Assembly: GCA_947484535.1 (NCBI GenBank)
Contig: CANKPO010000050.1
Coordinates: 1-7,956 of the forward strand
Length of the DNA stretch: 7,956 nucleotides
From: Caulobacteraceae bacterium
Lineage (GTDB): Bacteria; Pseudomonadota; Alphaproteobacteria; Caulobacterales; Caulobacteraceae
Reading direction: 5' to 3'
Position numbers and translations under genes: made by a program. Numbering within the stretch: the stretch's first letter is position 1; the number at the start of each line of letters is the position of its first letter. The notes beneath the pieces are model-generated. The model did not search any database. It saw nothing but the letters and a program-made list of their open reading frames with translations, and had not been told where the DNA came from. Below are positions 1 to 6,493 of this stretch, piece by piece.

Positions 1-1
1 A

Positions 2-814
2 CTAGTGCGACAGGAACATAGATGGCCCGTCTGTATGGAGGAAACTGCGCGTCGCCCCGCCGAAGACAAACTCTTGCAGGCGTGGATGGCCGAAGGCACC
101 GGCGACCATCAGTTCGGCCCCAATCGATTTGGCCGCGGACAGCAAAAGAGGCGCAACCTCGCCCGTGACCTTCACGGATAAGATCTCGGATTTCACTCCA
201 CGTGCCGCCAAAAAGGCCACGAGGCGCGCCGGATCATAGGGCCGTGGAGACACCGTGGGGGCCGCCAAGATCACCACCTTGGACGCCTTCTCAAGCAAAG
301 GCAGGGCTGTGCGCACCGCGCGTGTTGACTCCTTGCCACCGTCCCAAGCAATCGCGGCGACACCGGTCCCGGTCAGGCCCGCTCGGGCAACCAGAACAGG
401 GCGTTGCTCATCCACGACCACCTGCTGGAAGCTCTCAGCCAAGGCCCCGCGCCCGCGTGCGGCATGGTCATCAAAGACCACGAGGTCCGAGAGCCGACTT
501 TCGCTCGATAGACCCAGCCAGACGGGCGAGGCAATGGTGACGACGGCCTTATGATCATAGTCCGTCGCCGCGACGGCGGCGCGCGCCTTACGCTCGCCCT
601 CTTGAATGGCTTCTTGCAGGCTCTCGACTGCGCTAACCTGCACACCGCCCATGAACCCCTCGCCCATCCAAGGCATGAGGTCGGCAATATCAGAGGGTGT
701 ATAGACCCCGGCCAGTTCGGCTTGAAATAGCTTTGCGATGACGGCAGCTGACTTTAGAACTGCCTCATCGCCGGGGTTGCCGCTCAACGGCACCATAATT
801 CTGGCCCAGTTCAT
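2..814 (-). CDS. Tandem universal stress protein (UspA family)
   Basis: A complete 270-residue cytoplasmic protein made of two Usp folds. The first half (about 1-143) opens with the strand ARIMVPLSGNP, and the second (about 150-270) with VAAIAWDGGKES. The second half carries the nucleotide-binding signature G-x2-G-x9-G (G239, G242, G252), followed by GATRSFL, as in ATP-binding Usp proteins. At the equivalent place the first half reads FDDHAARGRGALAESF and lacks that spacing, so only the C-terminal half is likely to bind ATP. Tandem Usp proteins of about 270-280 residues are common in alphaproteobacteria and are linked to survival under stress or stasis; the exact biochemical role is usually unknown. 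The ATG start is supported by GGGAG (821-825 on the complement) 6 nt upstream. The gene is divergent from the HD/NAD-regulator operon, with 84 bp between starts. Family assignment is firm; specific role is not. Confidence 0.93.
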   Translation of the reverse strand: MNWARIMVPLSGNPGDEAVLKSAAVIAKLFQAELAGVYTPSDIADLMPWMGEGFMGGVQVSAVESLQEAIQEGERKARAAVAATDYDHKAVVTIASPVWLGLSSESRLSDLVVFDDHAARGRGALAESFQQVVVDEQRPVLVARAGLTGTGVAAIAWDGGKESTRAVRTALPLLEKASKVVILAAPTVSPRPYDPARLVAFLAARGVKSEILSVKVTGEVAPLLLSAAKSIGAELMVAGAFGHPRLQEFVFGGATRSFLHTDGPSMFLSH

Positions 815-820
815 CTCTAT

Positions 821-825
821 CTCCC
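821..825 (-). promoter_or_regulatory. Ribosome binding site of the universal stress protein
   Basis: GGGAG on the minus strand lies 6 nt before the ATG at 814. It fixes this start. Confidence 0.7.
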
Positions 826-882
826 GTTCGCGTTAGCTATTGATCTGTCATCGAACAATCGCCACAGACGAGCGACCTTACA

Positions 883-894
883 GTTAGGAACCCT
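883..894 (+). promoter_or_regulatory. RBS and possible operator (GTTAGG-AACCCT) before the HD gene
   Basis: AGGAA at 886-890 is the ribosome binding site for the GTG start at 899 (8-nt spacing). It lies inside GTTAGG followed directly by AACCCT, with an inner inverted pair GTT-AGG-AAC. The same two blocks, separated by two extra bases, recur over the ribosome binding site of the next gene at 1581-1594. The RBS role is well supported. A role as operator or leader element is inference from the repetition. Confidence 0.45.
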
Positions 895-898
895 TTTT

Positions 899-1552
899 GT
901 GGCGAAAACAGTGCGACAAACCCGCACGCAGGACGATAGTCCGCGAGCATGGCAACGAATGTTGTCGGGTCGCCGGTTGGATCTTCTTGATCCCTCACCT
1001 ATGGATATTGAGATTGAGGACATCGCGCATGGCCTTGCACGTGTAGCGCGCTGGAATGGCCAAACCCAAGGCGAGCATGGCTTTTCCGTGGCTCAGCACG
1101 CTGTAGTGGTCGAAGAAATTGCCGCCCATATCCGCCCTGGCCTTGATGCCAAATGGCGCCTAGCGGCCCTCCTGCACGATGCCGCCGAATATGTGATCGG
1201 CGACATGATCTCCCCCTTCAAGGCTGCACTTGGGCTGAATTACCGCACCTTCGAGCACCGGCTAGAGGCGGCGATCCATATTCGTTTCGGCCTTCCGGTC
1301 CATATTCCGGACGAGATCAAGGCCCTGATCAAGCAATCGGACCGCGCCAGCGCCCATTATGAAGCGGTACAGTTGGCCGGTTTCACCCAAGAGGAGGCCG
1401 TCAGCCTGTTCGGTGCGCCGCCGCCAGCCTATGATCTGGTAATTGATCCCCTGCCAACTGGCCTGGCCCAGGCACGGTTTCTGGCCCGCTTTGAGGTCCT
1501 GTCGCTGGCCGCTGGCTATGTGAGTGACAGTTCAGCCTTTCACACGGAATAG
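899..1552 (+). CDS. HD-domain phosphohydrolase, YfbR/5'-nucleotidase-like
   Basis: A 217-residue soluble protein with the metal-binding constellation of the YfbR-type HD superfamily: H67 in SVAQH, the H93-D94 pair in ALLHDAAEYVIGD with E97 close by, and D148 in IKQSDRASAHYE. In E. coli YfbR, equivalent residues bind a divalent metal and the enzyme removes phosphate from deoxynucleoside 5'-monophosphates. Here the substrate is unproven, and a role on a nicotinamide or other nucleotide is possible given the neighbour. The N-terminal block MLSGRRLDLLDPSPMDIEIE (21-40) is, from memory, conserved in alphaproteobacterial relatives. The GTG start is preferred because AGGAA lies 8 nt upstream and the next in-frame ATG (959) would begin within that conserved region. 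The gene ends 42 bp before the NAD-regulator gene on the same strand, and the two are probably co-transcribed. Family confident; substrate inferred. Confidence 0.88.
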   Translation: MAKTVRQTRTQDDSPRAWQRMLSGRRLDLLDPSPMDIEIEDIAHGLARVARWNGQTQGEHGFSVAQHAVVVEEIAAHIRPGLDAKWRLAALLHDAAEYVIGDMISPFKAALGLNYRTFEHRLEAAIHIRFGLPVHIPDEIKALIKQSDRASAHYEAVQLAGFTQEEAVSLFGAPPPAYDLVIDPLPTGLAQARFLARFEVLSLAAGYVSDSSAFHTE

Positions 1553-1577
1553 ACCCCTCTGGCCAATCGGCGCGGTG

Positions 1578-1595
1578 AGGGTTAGGGAAACCCTA
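1578..1595 (+). promoter_or_regulatory. Nested hairpin/palindrome over the NAD-regulator start
   Basis: Two overlapping inverted repeats sit directly against the ATG at 1595. AGGGTT (1578-1583) pairs with AACCCT (1589-1594) across a 5-nt loop. Alternatively, TAGGG (1583-1587) pairs with CCCTA (1591-1595) across AAA. The ribosome binding site AGGG (1584-1587, 7 nt from the ATG) is in the loop of the first form and in the stem of the second. This could be a self-regulatory DNA operator or a translational switch. The repeats are seen directly; function is inference. Confidence 0.4.
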
Positions 1596-2596
1596 TGAGT
1601 ACCTTGATCGTCATTGGCCTGTCTGCCGTTGTCGTCGCCATCCGCGACGGCGAGGCCGTGGTCTTGACCGTTCGCCCTCATGATCCCCTGACCGGAGAGG
1701 CCTCAACCCTCGCAGGCCTGCCCTTTGGCCCCTTCGACCCCGATGGTCATCGCACCTTCGAGCTTGCGCTTCGGGCCTTCGTGACCGAACAGACCCGCTT
1801 TGACCTCGGCTATGTCGAGCAGCTCTATACCTTCGGCGATAAGGGGCGCGATGCCCCGCTGGCCGATGTCGGTGCTGGCGCAGCGCGGGTCATCTCGGTC
1901 GGCTATCTGGCCTTAACCCCCGTGGCAATTGACACCTCTGCACCCGACACAGCCTGGTCGTCTTGGTCCCGCTTCTTTCCTTGGGAGGATTGGCGCCAAG
2001 GCAGACCCTTGCTCATTGATGACGCCATTGCACCGGCCTTACGAAACTGGGCTGTGGCTGGCCGCGGCGACGAGGGCGAGAGCCGCCTTGATCGTGCCCG
2101 CACCCTGTTTGCCCTCGACGGTGCCCTGTGGAATGAGGAGCGGGTTCTGGAGCGCTATGAACTGCTCTATGAGGCCGGACTTGCCCCTGAGGCCGCACGC
2201 GACCGTGACCGCGCCTGGGGCCTGCCTGCTCCAGAACCTCAAGCCCTATCGCCCGCCTTTGGTGAACCGATGATCTCCGATCACCGCCGCATCCTGGCCA
2301 CCGGTCTTGGCCGTTTGCGCGGCAAGTTGAAATATCGCCCCGTCGTGTTCGAACTCACCGCCCCCACCTTCACCCTGTCCGAACTGCAAAGGACGGTTGA
2401 GGCCGTCGCAGGCGTCAAGCTGCACAAACAGAATTTCCGTCGGGTGCTGGATCGAACGGGCTTGGTCGAAGGCCTGGGACGATATGATGTAGAGACCGGT
2501 GGTCGCCCCGCTGAGCTTTTCCGCTTCTGCCGCGAGCAGCTCCAAAACCGCTCGACGCTGGGGCTGTCCCTACCCCTCATCCGAGACGGCTCTTAG
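1595..2596 (+). CDS. NAD-metabolism regulator, NrtR/NadQ-like (Nudix fold + winged helix)
   Basis: A 333-residue two-domain protein. The N-terminal part (about 4-150) resembles a Nudix domain, with the NrtR-like block YVEQLYTFGDKGRD (73-86) and the following strand VISVGYLAL (99-107). The catalytic Nudix box is decayed: in R60-A-F-V-T-E65-Q-T, the expected RE glutamate, the first glutamate of EE and the glycine are all replaced. Hydrolase activity is therefore unlikely and ligand sensing is expected. The C-terminal part (about 228-313) is a winged helix-turn-helix with LRGKLKYRPVVFELT and VAGVKLHKQNFRRVLDR, ending in GGRPAELFRF, typical of NrtR-family DNA-binding domains. Such proteins repress NAD synthesis or salvage genes and respond to NAD-related nucleotides. 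No NAD biosynthetic gene lies in this window, so the targets here are unknown; the immediate candidate is its own operon. It is the second gene after the HD hydrolase. Family confident; regulon unseen. Confidence 0.85.
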   Translation: MSTLIVIGLSAVVVAIRDGEAVVLTVRPHDPLTGEASTLAGLPFGPFDPDGHRTFELALRAFVTEQTRFDLGYVEQLYTFGDKGRDAPLADVGAGAARVISVGYLALTPVAIDTSAPDTAWSSWSRFFPWEDWRQGRPLLIDDAIAPALRNWAVAGRGDEGESRLDRARTLFALDGALWNEERVLERYELLYEAGLAPEAARDRDRAWGLPAPEPQALSPAFGEPMISDHRRILATGLGRLRGKLKYRPVVFELTAPTFTLSELQRTVEAVAGVKLHKQNFRRVLDRTGLVEGLGRYDVETGGRPAELFRFCREQLQNRSTLGLSLPLIRDGS

Positions 2597-2738
2597 ATTA
2601 AGATAACAATCTAGGGGTGAGCGTTCAGATCGAAAATTCTTAGCAAAAACGTCACATTAGTGCGCTTGTACCGTCACAGAACACCGGTACCCCTGATCCA
2701 ACTGCGAACAATGCGGTCGGGCTAACGGGGATATCCAA
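2597..2738 (+). promoter_or_regulatory. Regulatory gap upstream of the TonB-dependent receptor
   Basis: This 142-bp gap probably holds the receptor promoter, but no convincing -35/-10 pair was found. It contains three small structures. TAGATT (2594-2599, starting at the preceding stop codon) pairs with AATCTA (2608-2613), giving a weak hairpin without a T-tract. The heptamer CGTCACA occurs at 2650-2656 and 2672-2678, a 22-bp period. GTACCG (2668-2673) and CGGTAC (2685-2690) form an inverted repeat around 11 bp. GGGGA at 2727-2731 is the receptor ribosome binding site, 7 nt before the ATG. I see no Fur box, but I could not score one. Confidence 0.45.
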
Positions 2739-4994
2739 ATGCAATTACGTCTTCTCTTGAGCGCCTCCGCGCTCGCACTGTGCTGTGCAGCACCCGCCTT
2801 CGCCGCTGAGGCCGAAGCCACCGCCGCTGCCACCAACGAAGCCGCCATCGAAGAAGTCGTCGTCTATGGCCGCGGCGAAACCCGCCAGGTCCAGACCATT
2901 CAGGCCGTCGACATTCTGGTCGCGACCCCGGGCACCAGCCCCCTGAAGGTCCTGTCGCAACTGCCAAGCGTGAACTTTCAGTCTGCTGACGCCTACGGCT
3001 CCTATGAGTGGGCCGTCCGCATCTCGGTTCGTGGCTTCAACCAAAACCAAATGGGCTTCACCCTTGATGGCGTGCCACTGGGCGACATGTCCTACGGCAA
3101 CCACAATGGCCTGCACATCAGCCGCGCCATCACCTCCGAGAACATCGCAAGTGCCGAACTGGCCCAAGGCGCCGGTAGCCTCTCAACGGCTTCCAGCTCC
3201 AACCTCGGCGGTACGCTGAAGTTCACCTCTATCGACCCATCCAACAAGTTCGGCGTCCTGACCGCTCTGACGACCGGCAGCGACGCCACGTTCCACGGCT
3301 TCGTGCGCGTTGAGACTGGCGACCTGCCCACCGGTGGCCGCGGCTATATCAGCTATGCCAACCAGACCGCTGAAAAGTGGAAGGGCTATGGCGGTGAGCA
3401 AAAGCAAACCCAGATCGACGCCAAGTTCGTTCAGCCGATCGGTCCTGTGACCACCACCACCTTCTTGAACGTGTCTGACCGCGCCGAGAACGACTATCAA
3501 GACGTGTCGCTGAACATGATCAAGCGTCTTGGCTACAATATTGACAACATCAAGAACAACTGGACCTTGGCCAAGCAGATCGCGACCGCCTACCAGACCG
3601 GCAAGCCGATGCCTTCGCCGTTCACGACCGTTGACGATGTCTATTTTGACGCGTCGGGCCTGCGTAAGGACACCCTCGGCGGCTTCACGGCTGATTGGGA
3701 CATCACCAAGAGCCTGTCGGCCACGGCAACCGTCTATCGCCACACCAATAAGGGCATGGGCACCTGGTTCACTCCCTATGTGCCAACCCCAGGCGGTGCG
3801 CCGATTGCAGAGCGTACCTCTGAGTACAATATCGACCGTTTGGGCTTTCTTGCGAACGTGACCTATGTCGTTGGCGACCACACCATCGAAGCCGGCATCT
3901 GGACGGAAGATAACGATTTCCATCACGCCCGCCGCTTCTACGGCAACAGCGTCGACAAGCCACGCGACAGCTTGAAGTTCCAATCTGGCCCCTTCTTCAC
4001 CCAGTGGGAATACAATTTCAACACCAAGACCAACAACATGTATCTGCAAGATACATGGCGCGTCAGTGATGCCTTGAAGGTCAATTTTGGCTTCAAGACC
4101 ATCAATGTTGAGAACGAAGCGGTTCGTCTGATCGGCACCAACGCCGTCGGTTCGATCAAGGTCGATGAGGGCTTCCTGCCACAGGTTGGTTTCAACTATG
4201 ACCTCGGTGCCATGGGCGAAGTGTTCGGCTCCTACGGCGAAAATGCTCGCGCCTTTGTGTCTTCGGCAACATCGGGTCCCTTCTCGACCAGCCAAGCGGG
4301 TTTTGAAGCGATCAAGACCAAGCTGAACCCAGAAACCTCCAAGACCATCGAAGGCGGCTATCGCTATCGGAACGAAAATTTCCAAGGCGTCTTGGCCCTC
4401 TATCACGTCAAGTTCGACAACCGCATCCTGGGCACCTCAACGGGTGCGGCCATCGTTGGTAACCCAACCGTTCTGACCAATGTCGGCGGCGTGACCTCGG
4501 ACGGTCTGGAATTTGCGGGCACCTATCGTCTGACCGACGATTGGAAACTGTCGGGCTCCTACTCGTTCAACACGTCGACCTACGACGATGACGTGCGCAA
4601 TGGCGCCGGCGTTGTCACCGCCAAGATCTCCGGCAAGACCATCGTCGATGCACCAGAAAACATGCTCAAGGGCACGCTTTCCTATGATGACGGTGCCCTG
4701 TACGGAAGCCTGAACGGCTCCTATACGGACGAACGTACCTACACCTATACGGGCGACGCCACGGTGCCTTCGGTCAGCGTCTTTGATCTGACCGTCGGTT
4801 ATCGCTTCAAGTCCGACAACACCCTGCTGAACGGCTTGGAAGTTCAGGGCAATGTCACCAACCTGCTGGATGAGCAATATATCTCAACGGTCGGTTCGGC
4901 AGGCTTTGGCAACTCTGACCCAACCGGCGATGGCCAGACCCTTATGGTCGGCGCACCACGTCAGATGTTCGTGACCCTGCGCAAGCAGTTCTAA
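2739..4994 (+). CDS. TonB-dependent outer-membrane receptor, substrate unknown
   Basis: A complete 751-residue receptor. A signal peptide (1 to about 22, MQLRLLLSASALALCC then APAFA|AEA) sends it to the Sec pathway. The TonB box EEVVVYGRGE (38-47) is the contact for periplasmic TonB. The plug domain follows (about 52-170) with VRISVRGF, FTLDGVPLGD and SNLGGTLKF. The rest (about 175-751) is a beta-barrel ending in VTLRKQF with the C-terminal phenylalanine used for Bam-dependent insertion. There is no N-terminal STN signalling domain, so it is a transporter rather than a sigma/anti-sigma transducer. It should import a ligand across the outer membrane using proton-motive force; iron chelates, vitamins or sugars are all possible and nothing in the window decides. 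The gene stands alone, with no adjacent permease, sigma factor or SusD-like gene. AAC, AAG, GGC and ATC codons dominate, suggesting strong expression. Confidence 0.93.
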   Translation: MQLRLLLSASALALCCAAPAFAAEAEATAAATNEAAIEEVVVYGRGETRQVQTIQAVDILVATPGTSPLKVLSQLPSVNFQSADAYGSYEWAVRISVRGFNQNQMGFTLDGVPLGDMSYGNHNGLHISRAITSENIASAELAQGAGSLSTASSSNLGGTLKFTSIDPSNKFGVLTALTTGSDATFHGFVRVETGDLPTGGRGYISYANQTAEKWKGYGGEQKQTQIDAKFVQPIGPVTTTTFLNVSDRAENDYQDVSLNMIKRLGYNIDNIKNNWTLAKQIATAYQTGKPMPSPFTTVDDVYFDASGLRKDTLGGFTADWDITKSLSATATVYRHTNKGMGTWFTPYVPTPGGAPIAERTSEYNIDRLGFLANVTYVVGDHTIEAGIWTEDNDFHHARRFYGNSVDKPRDSLKFQSGPFFTQWEYNFNTKTNNMYLQDTWRVSDALKVNFGFKTINVENEAVRLIGTNAVGSIKVDEGFLPQVGFNYDLGAMGEVFGSYGENARAFVSSATSGPFSTSQAGFEAIKTKLNPETSKTIEGGYRYRNENFQGVLALYHVKFDNRILGTSTGAAIVGNPTVLTNVGGVTSDGLEFAGTYRLTDDWKLSGSYSFNTSTYDDDVRNGAGVVTAKISGKTIVDAPENMLKGTLSYDDGALYGSLNGSYTDERTYTYTGDATVPSVSVFDLTVGYRFKSDNTLLNGLEVQGNVTNLLDEQYISTVGSAGFGNSDPTGDGQTLMVGAPRQMFVTLRKQF

Positions 4995-4996
4995 AC

Positions 4997-5015
4997 CTTA
5001 GACCTCCAATCTAAG
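4997..5015. terminator. Small bidirectional hairpin between convergent genes
   Basis: CTTAGA (4997-5002) and TCTAAG (5010-5015) form a 6-bp stem around a 7-nt loop. It lies just after the receptor stop codon and overlaps the desaturase stop codon (5011-5013). The position fits a shared terminator, but no T-tract follows on either strand and the stem is short. It is weak on its own. Confidence 0.35.
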
Positions 5016-5952
5016 ACGCTGCGGCGGGATCGGTTTTGACCGGTTCCGCCGTTTGCATTTCTGCCCACTGGGCCTTGAGCATGGTCGAGGTTTGCCGCGA
5101 CCCATCAGGGCTCCAGCCCGGTGCGCCAAACAGATAGCCGAAGGCTTCACGCAAGGACCTGGCTGTCAAAAGGTCCGAAAAAATCCCAACCCATTCGTGA
5201 AAAGCCACGCGTATAATATTGAAATCACCGAGGTTCTTGACCACGCCATAGCGACAGGGCTCCTCGTCCAGTTCTGGCACAAAGGTTCCGAACATCCGAT
5301 CCCAGATGATCAGGATCCCGGCATAGTTGCTGTCGAGATAGCGCGGATTGCGGGCATGATGGACCCGGTGGTGCGATGGCGTATTGAACAGGGCCTCGAC
5401 CCAGACCGGCAGCCGACGAACCGCCTCCGTATGGATCCAGAACTGATAGACCAGACTAATCCCCTTCTGGATGGCGATCATGGCGGGCGGAAAGCCGAGC
5501 AGCGATAGGGGCAACCAAAGCGCCCATGTGCCCGCCGCGCCGCCGGTCCAGGTCTGACGCAGGGCCGTGGCCAGATTATAGTGTTGCGAGGTGTGGTGAT
5601 TGACATGCGCCGCCCACCAGAACCGCCGCTCATGGCTCAAACGATGGAACCAATAGTAGGTCAGGTCCTCCAGCAAGAAGATCGCCAGCCACGCCCAAGC
5701 GGCGGCCATGGGAATGTCAAACAGGCGATATTTGTAGACCCAAACCGACGCCGCAAAGACAATGCCCCCGGTCAAGAGCCCGGCAATGCCGCTCCCGAAC
5801 CCCATCAGCAAGGAGGTCGCTGTATCCTTGGCCTCATAGACCGCCTTGACCTTGCCCATGCGGGCCAAGAGGATCTCAAGCACGATGGCGAGAATGAAGA
5901 ACGGGACAGCGAGCGTAACCGGATCAATTGCCGGCACAGAGGGGGCAGCCAT
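5011..5952 (-). CDS. Sterol desaturase / fatty acid hydroxylase family membrane enzyme
   Basis: A 313-residue integral membrane protein with the histidine clusters that hold a di-iron centre in this superfamily: H103-RLS-H107, H116-VN-H119-H120, and H194-H195-RV-H198-H199 near the C-terminal side (TPSHHRVHHARNP). H174 in FWIHTE is also conserved-looking. Hydrophobic stretches at about 12-30, 48-72, 84-101 and 143-172 are likely membrane segments, placing the active site on the cytoplasmic face. Relatives use O2 and electrons to hydroxylate or desaturate lipids such as fatty acyl chains, sterols, carotenoids or alkylglycerols. The bacterial branch is mostly uncharacterised, and sterols are not expected in this host. 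Translation is probably coupled to the upstream small membrane protein through TAATG, with GGGAGAG (5961-5967, complement) 8 nt before the ATG. It converges on the receptor gene. Superfamily sure; substrate unknown. Confidence 0.9.
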   Translation of the reverse strand: MAAPSVPAIDPVTLAVPFFILAIVLEILLARMGKVKAVYEAKDTATSLLMGFGSGIAGLLTGGIVFAASVWVYKYRLFDIPMAAAWAWLAIFLLEDLTYYWFHRLSHERRFWWAAHVNHHTSQHYNLATALRQTWTGGAAGTWALWLPLSLLGFPPAMIAIQKGISLVYQFWIHTEAVRRLPVWVEALFNTPSHHRVHHARNPRYLDSNYAGILIIWDRMFGTFVPELDEEPCRYGVVKNLGDFNIIRVAFHEWVGIFSDLLTARSLREAFGYLFGAPGWSPDGSRQTSTMLKAQWAEMQTAEPVKTDPAAAS

Positions 5953-6446
5953 TAGTTCGTCTCTCCCATTGCGGTCATGGCCCAGTTTGGCGCGAGGGCC
6001 AAGGAGGCCTTTGGGGCCGCGAAATCATTGAATCTAAACCAGAACCGGCCCTTGATCGCTTGAGCCTGAAGCGCTTGAGACCAGGCCATGCTGCGCGAAA
6101 CATAGCTATCGCCCATGCGAAACAGTAAAAGGGCCAGATCACCAGACCTCGCAACGGCCCCTGCACCATCTAGCGCCAGCCAGATCTGATCCAAGGGGGT
6201 CTGGGGAAAGTCTTCGGCCAATCGGCGCCTAACCTCAGGCTCGTCCAAGGGCGGGGTCGCACGCGGGATCTTGACCCAAGCGACCAGTCCCATGATCCCG
6301 CCGACAATGGCCAGGGTCACCAACTGGGTAATGATATATTTCAACGTCACGCACGCCACCCCACTGTTTTGCCAACCCTCGACTGCCCCGTGCCCCGCGT
6401 CAAGCGTGACCCAGCGCAACCCACTGGTGACGGTATCCATCGCCAT
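5952..6446 (-). CDS. Hypothetical single-pass membrane protein coupled to the desaturase
   Basis: I do not recognise a named family. The longest frame gives 164 residues: one hydrophobic segment (YIITQLVTLAIVGGIMGLVAWV, about 37-58), a basic turn (KIPRA), then a soluble region of about 100 residues with EVRRRLAEDF, LDQIWLALDGAGAVARSGDLALLLFRMGDSYV and KGRFWFRF. That region looks like a small alpha/beta domain. No ribosome binding site precedes the ATG at 6446. A start at GTG 6350 or TTG 6344 would put the membrane segment at the very N-terminus (about 130 residues) and agrees with the candidate promoter of the divergent gene at 6427-6454. The true 5' end is therefore probably shorter. Its stop codon shares one base with the desaturase start (TAATG), suggesting co-production and perhaps an accessory or scaffolding role. 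That role is inference. Confidence 0.68.
   Translation of the reverse strand: MAMDTVTSGLRWVTLDAGHGAVEGWQNSGVACVTLKYIITQLVTLAIVGGIMGLVAWVKIPRATPPLDEPEVRRRLAEDFPQTPLDQIWLALDGAGAVARSGDLALLLFRMGDSYVSRSMAWSQALQAQAIKGRFWFRFNDFAAPKASLALAPNWAMTAMGETN
5961..5967 (-). promoter_or_regulatory. Ribosome binding site of the desaturase gene
   Basis: GGGAGAG on the minus strand lies 8 nt before the ATG at 5952 and within the last codons of the upstream small gene. It supports the start and translational coupling. Confidence 0.65.
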
Positions 6447-6454
6447 GCTATCTA
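6427..6454 (+). promoter_or_regulatory. Candidate promoter for the KAS III gene
   Basis: GTGACGG (6427-6433) matches 6 of 7 positions of the Caulobacter-type -35 element TTGACGS. After 13 bp, GCTATCTA (6447-6454) partly matches the -10 element GCTANAWC. Transcription would begin near 6460, about 85 nt before the preferred GTG start. It overlaps the 5' end of the longest reading of the opposing gene, which argues for a shorter form of that gene. This is a weak match by eye. Confidence 0.3.
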
Positions 6455-6493
6455 GGGGACAGAATCTCTTAGTGCCGACGCGCGCTTTGGCCC

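Noticed and set aside
831..842. GCTAACG/GCTATTGA as a -10 element for the divergent stress-protein and HD genes.
   Set aside because: No acceptable -35 element at the right spacing on either strand.
2609..2617. ATCTAGGGG occurs at 2609-2617 and again at 6450-6458, both between genes.
   Set aside because: A 9-base match is expected many times by chance in 8 kb, and the flanks differ.
2739..2805. Possible lipoprotein signal, because two cysteines occur at residues 15-16 of the receptor leader.
   Set aside because: The residue before the first cysteine is leucine, not the small residue a lipobox needs, and a normal AFA|A cleavage site follows.
3183..4406. A 407-codon open frame on the minus strand inside the receptor gene.
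   Set aside because: It lies wholly opposite a well-supported receptor, has no recognisable domain or ribosome binding site, and long antisense frames arise from the codon bias of GC-rich genes.
5053..5955. Plus-strand open frames of 151 and 124 codons opposite the desaturase gene.
   Set aside because: Their proteins are low in recognisable structure and mirror the desaturase coding sequence, which has intact metal-binding motifs.
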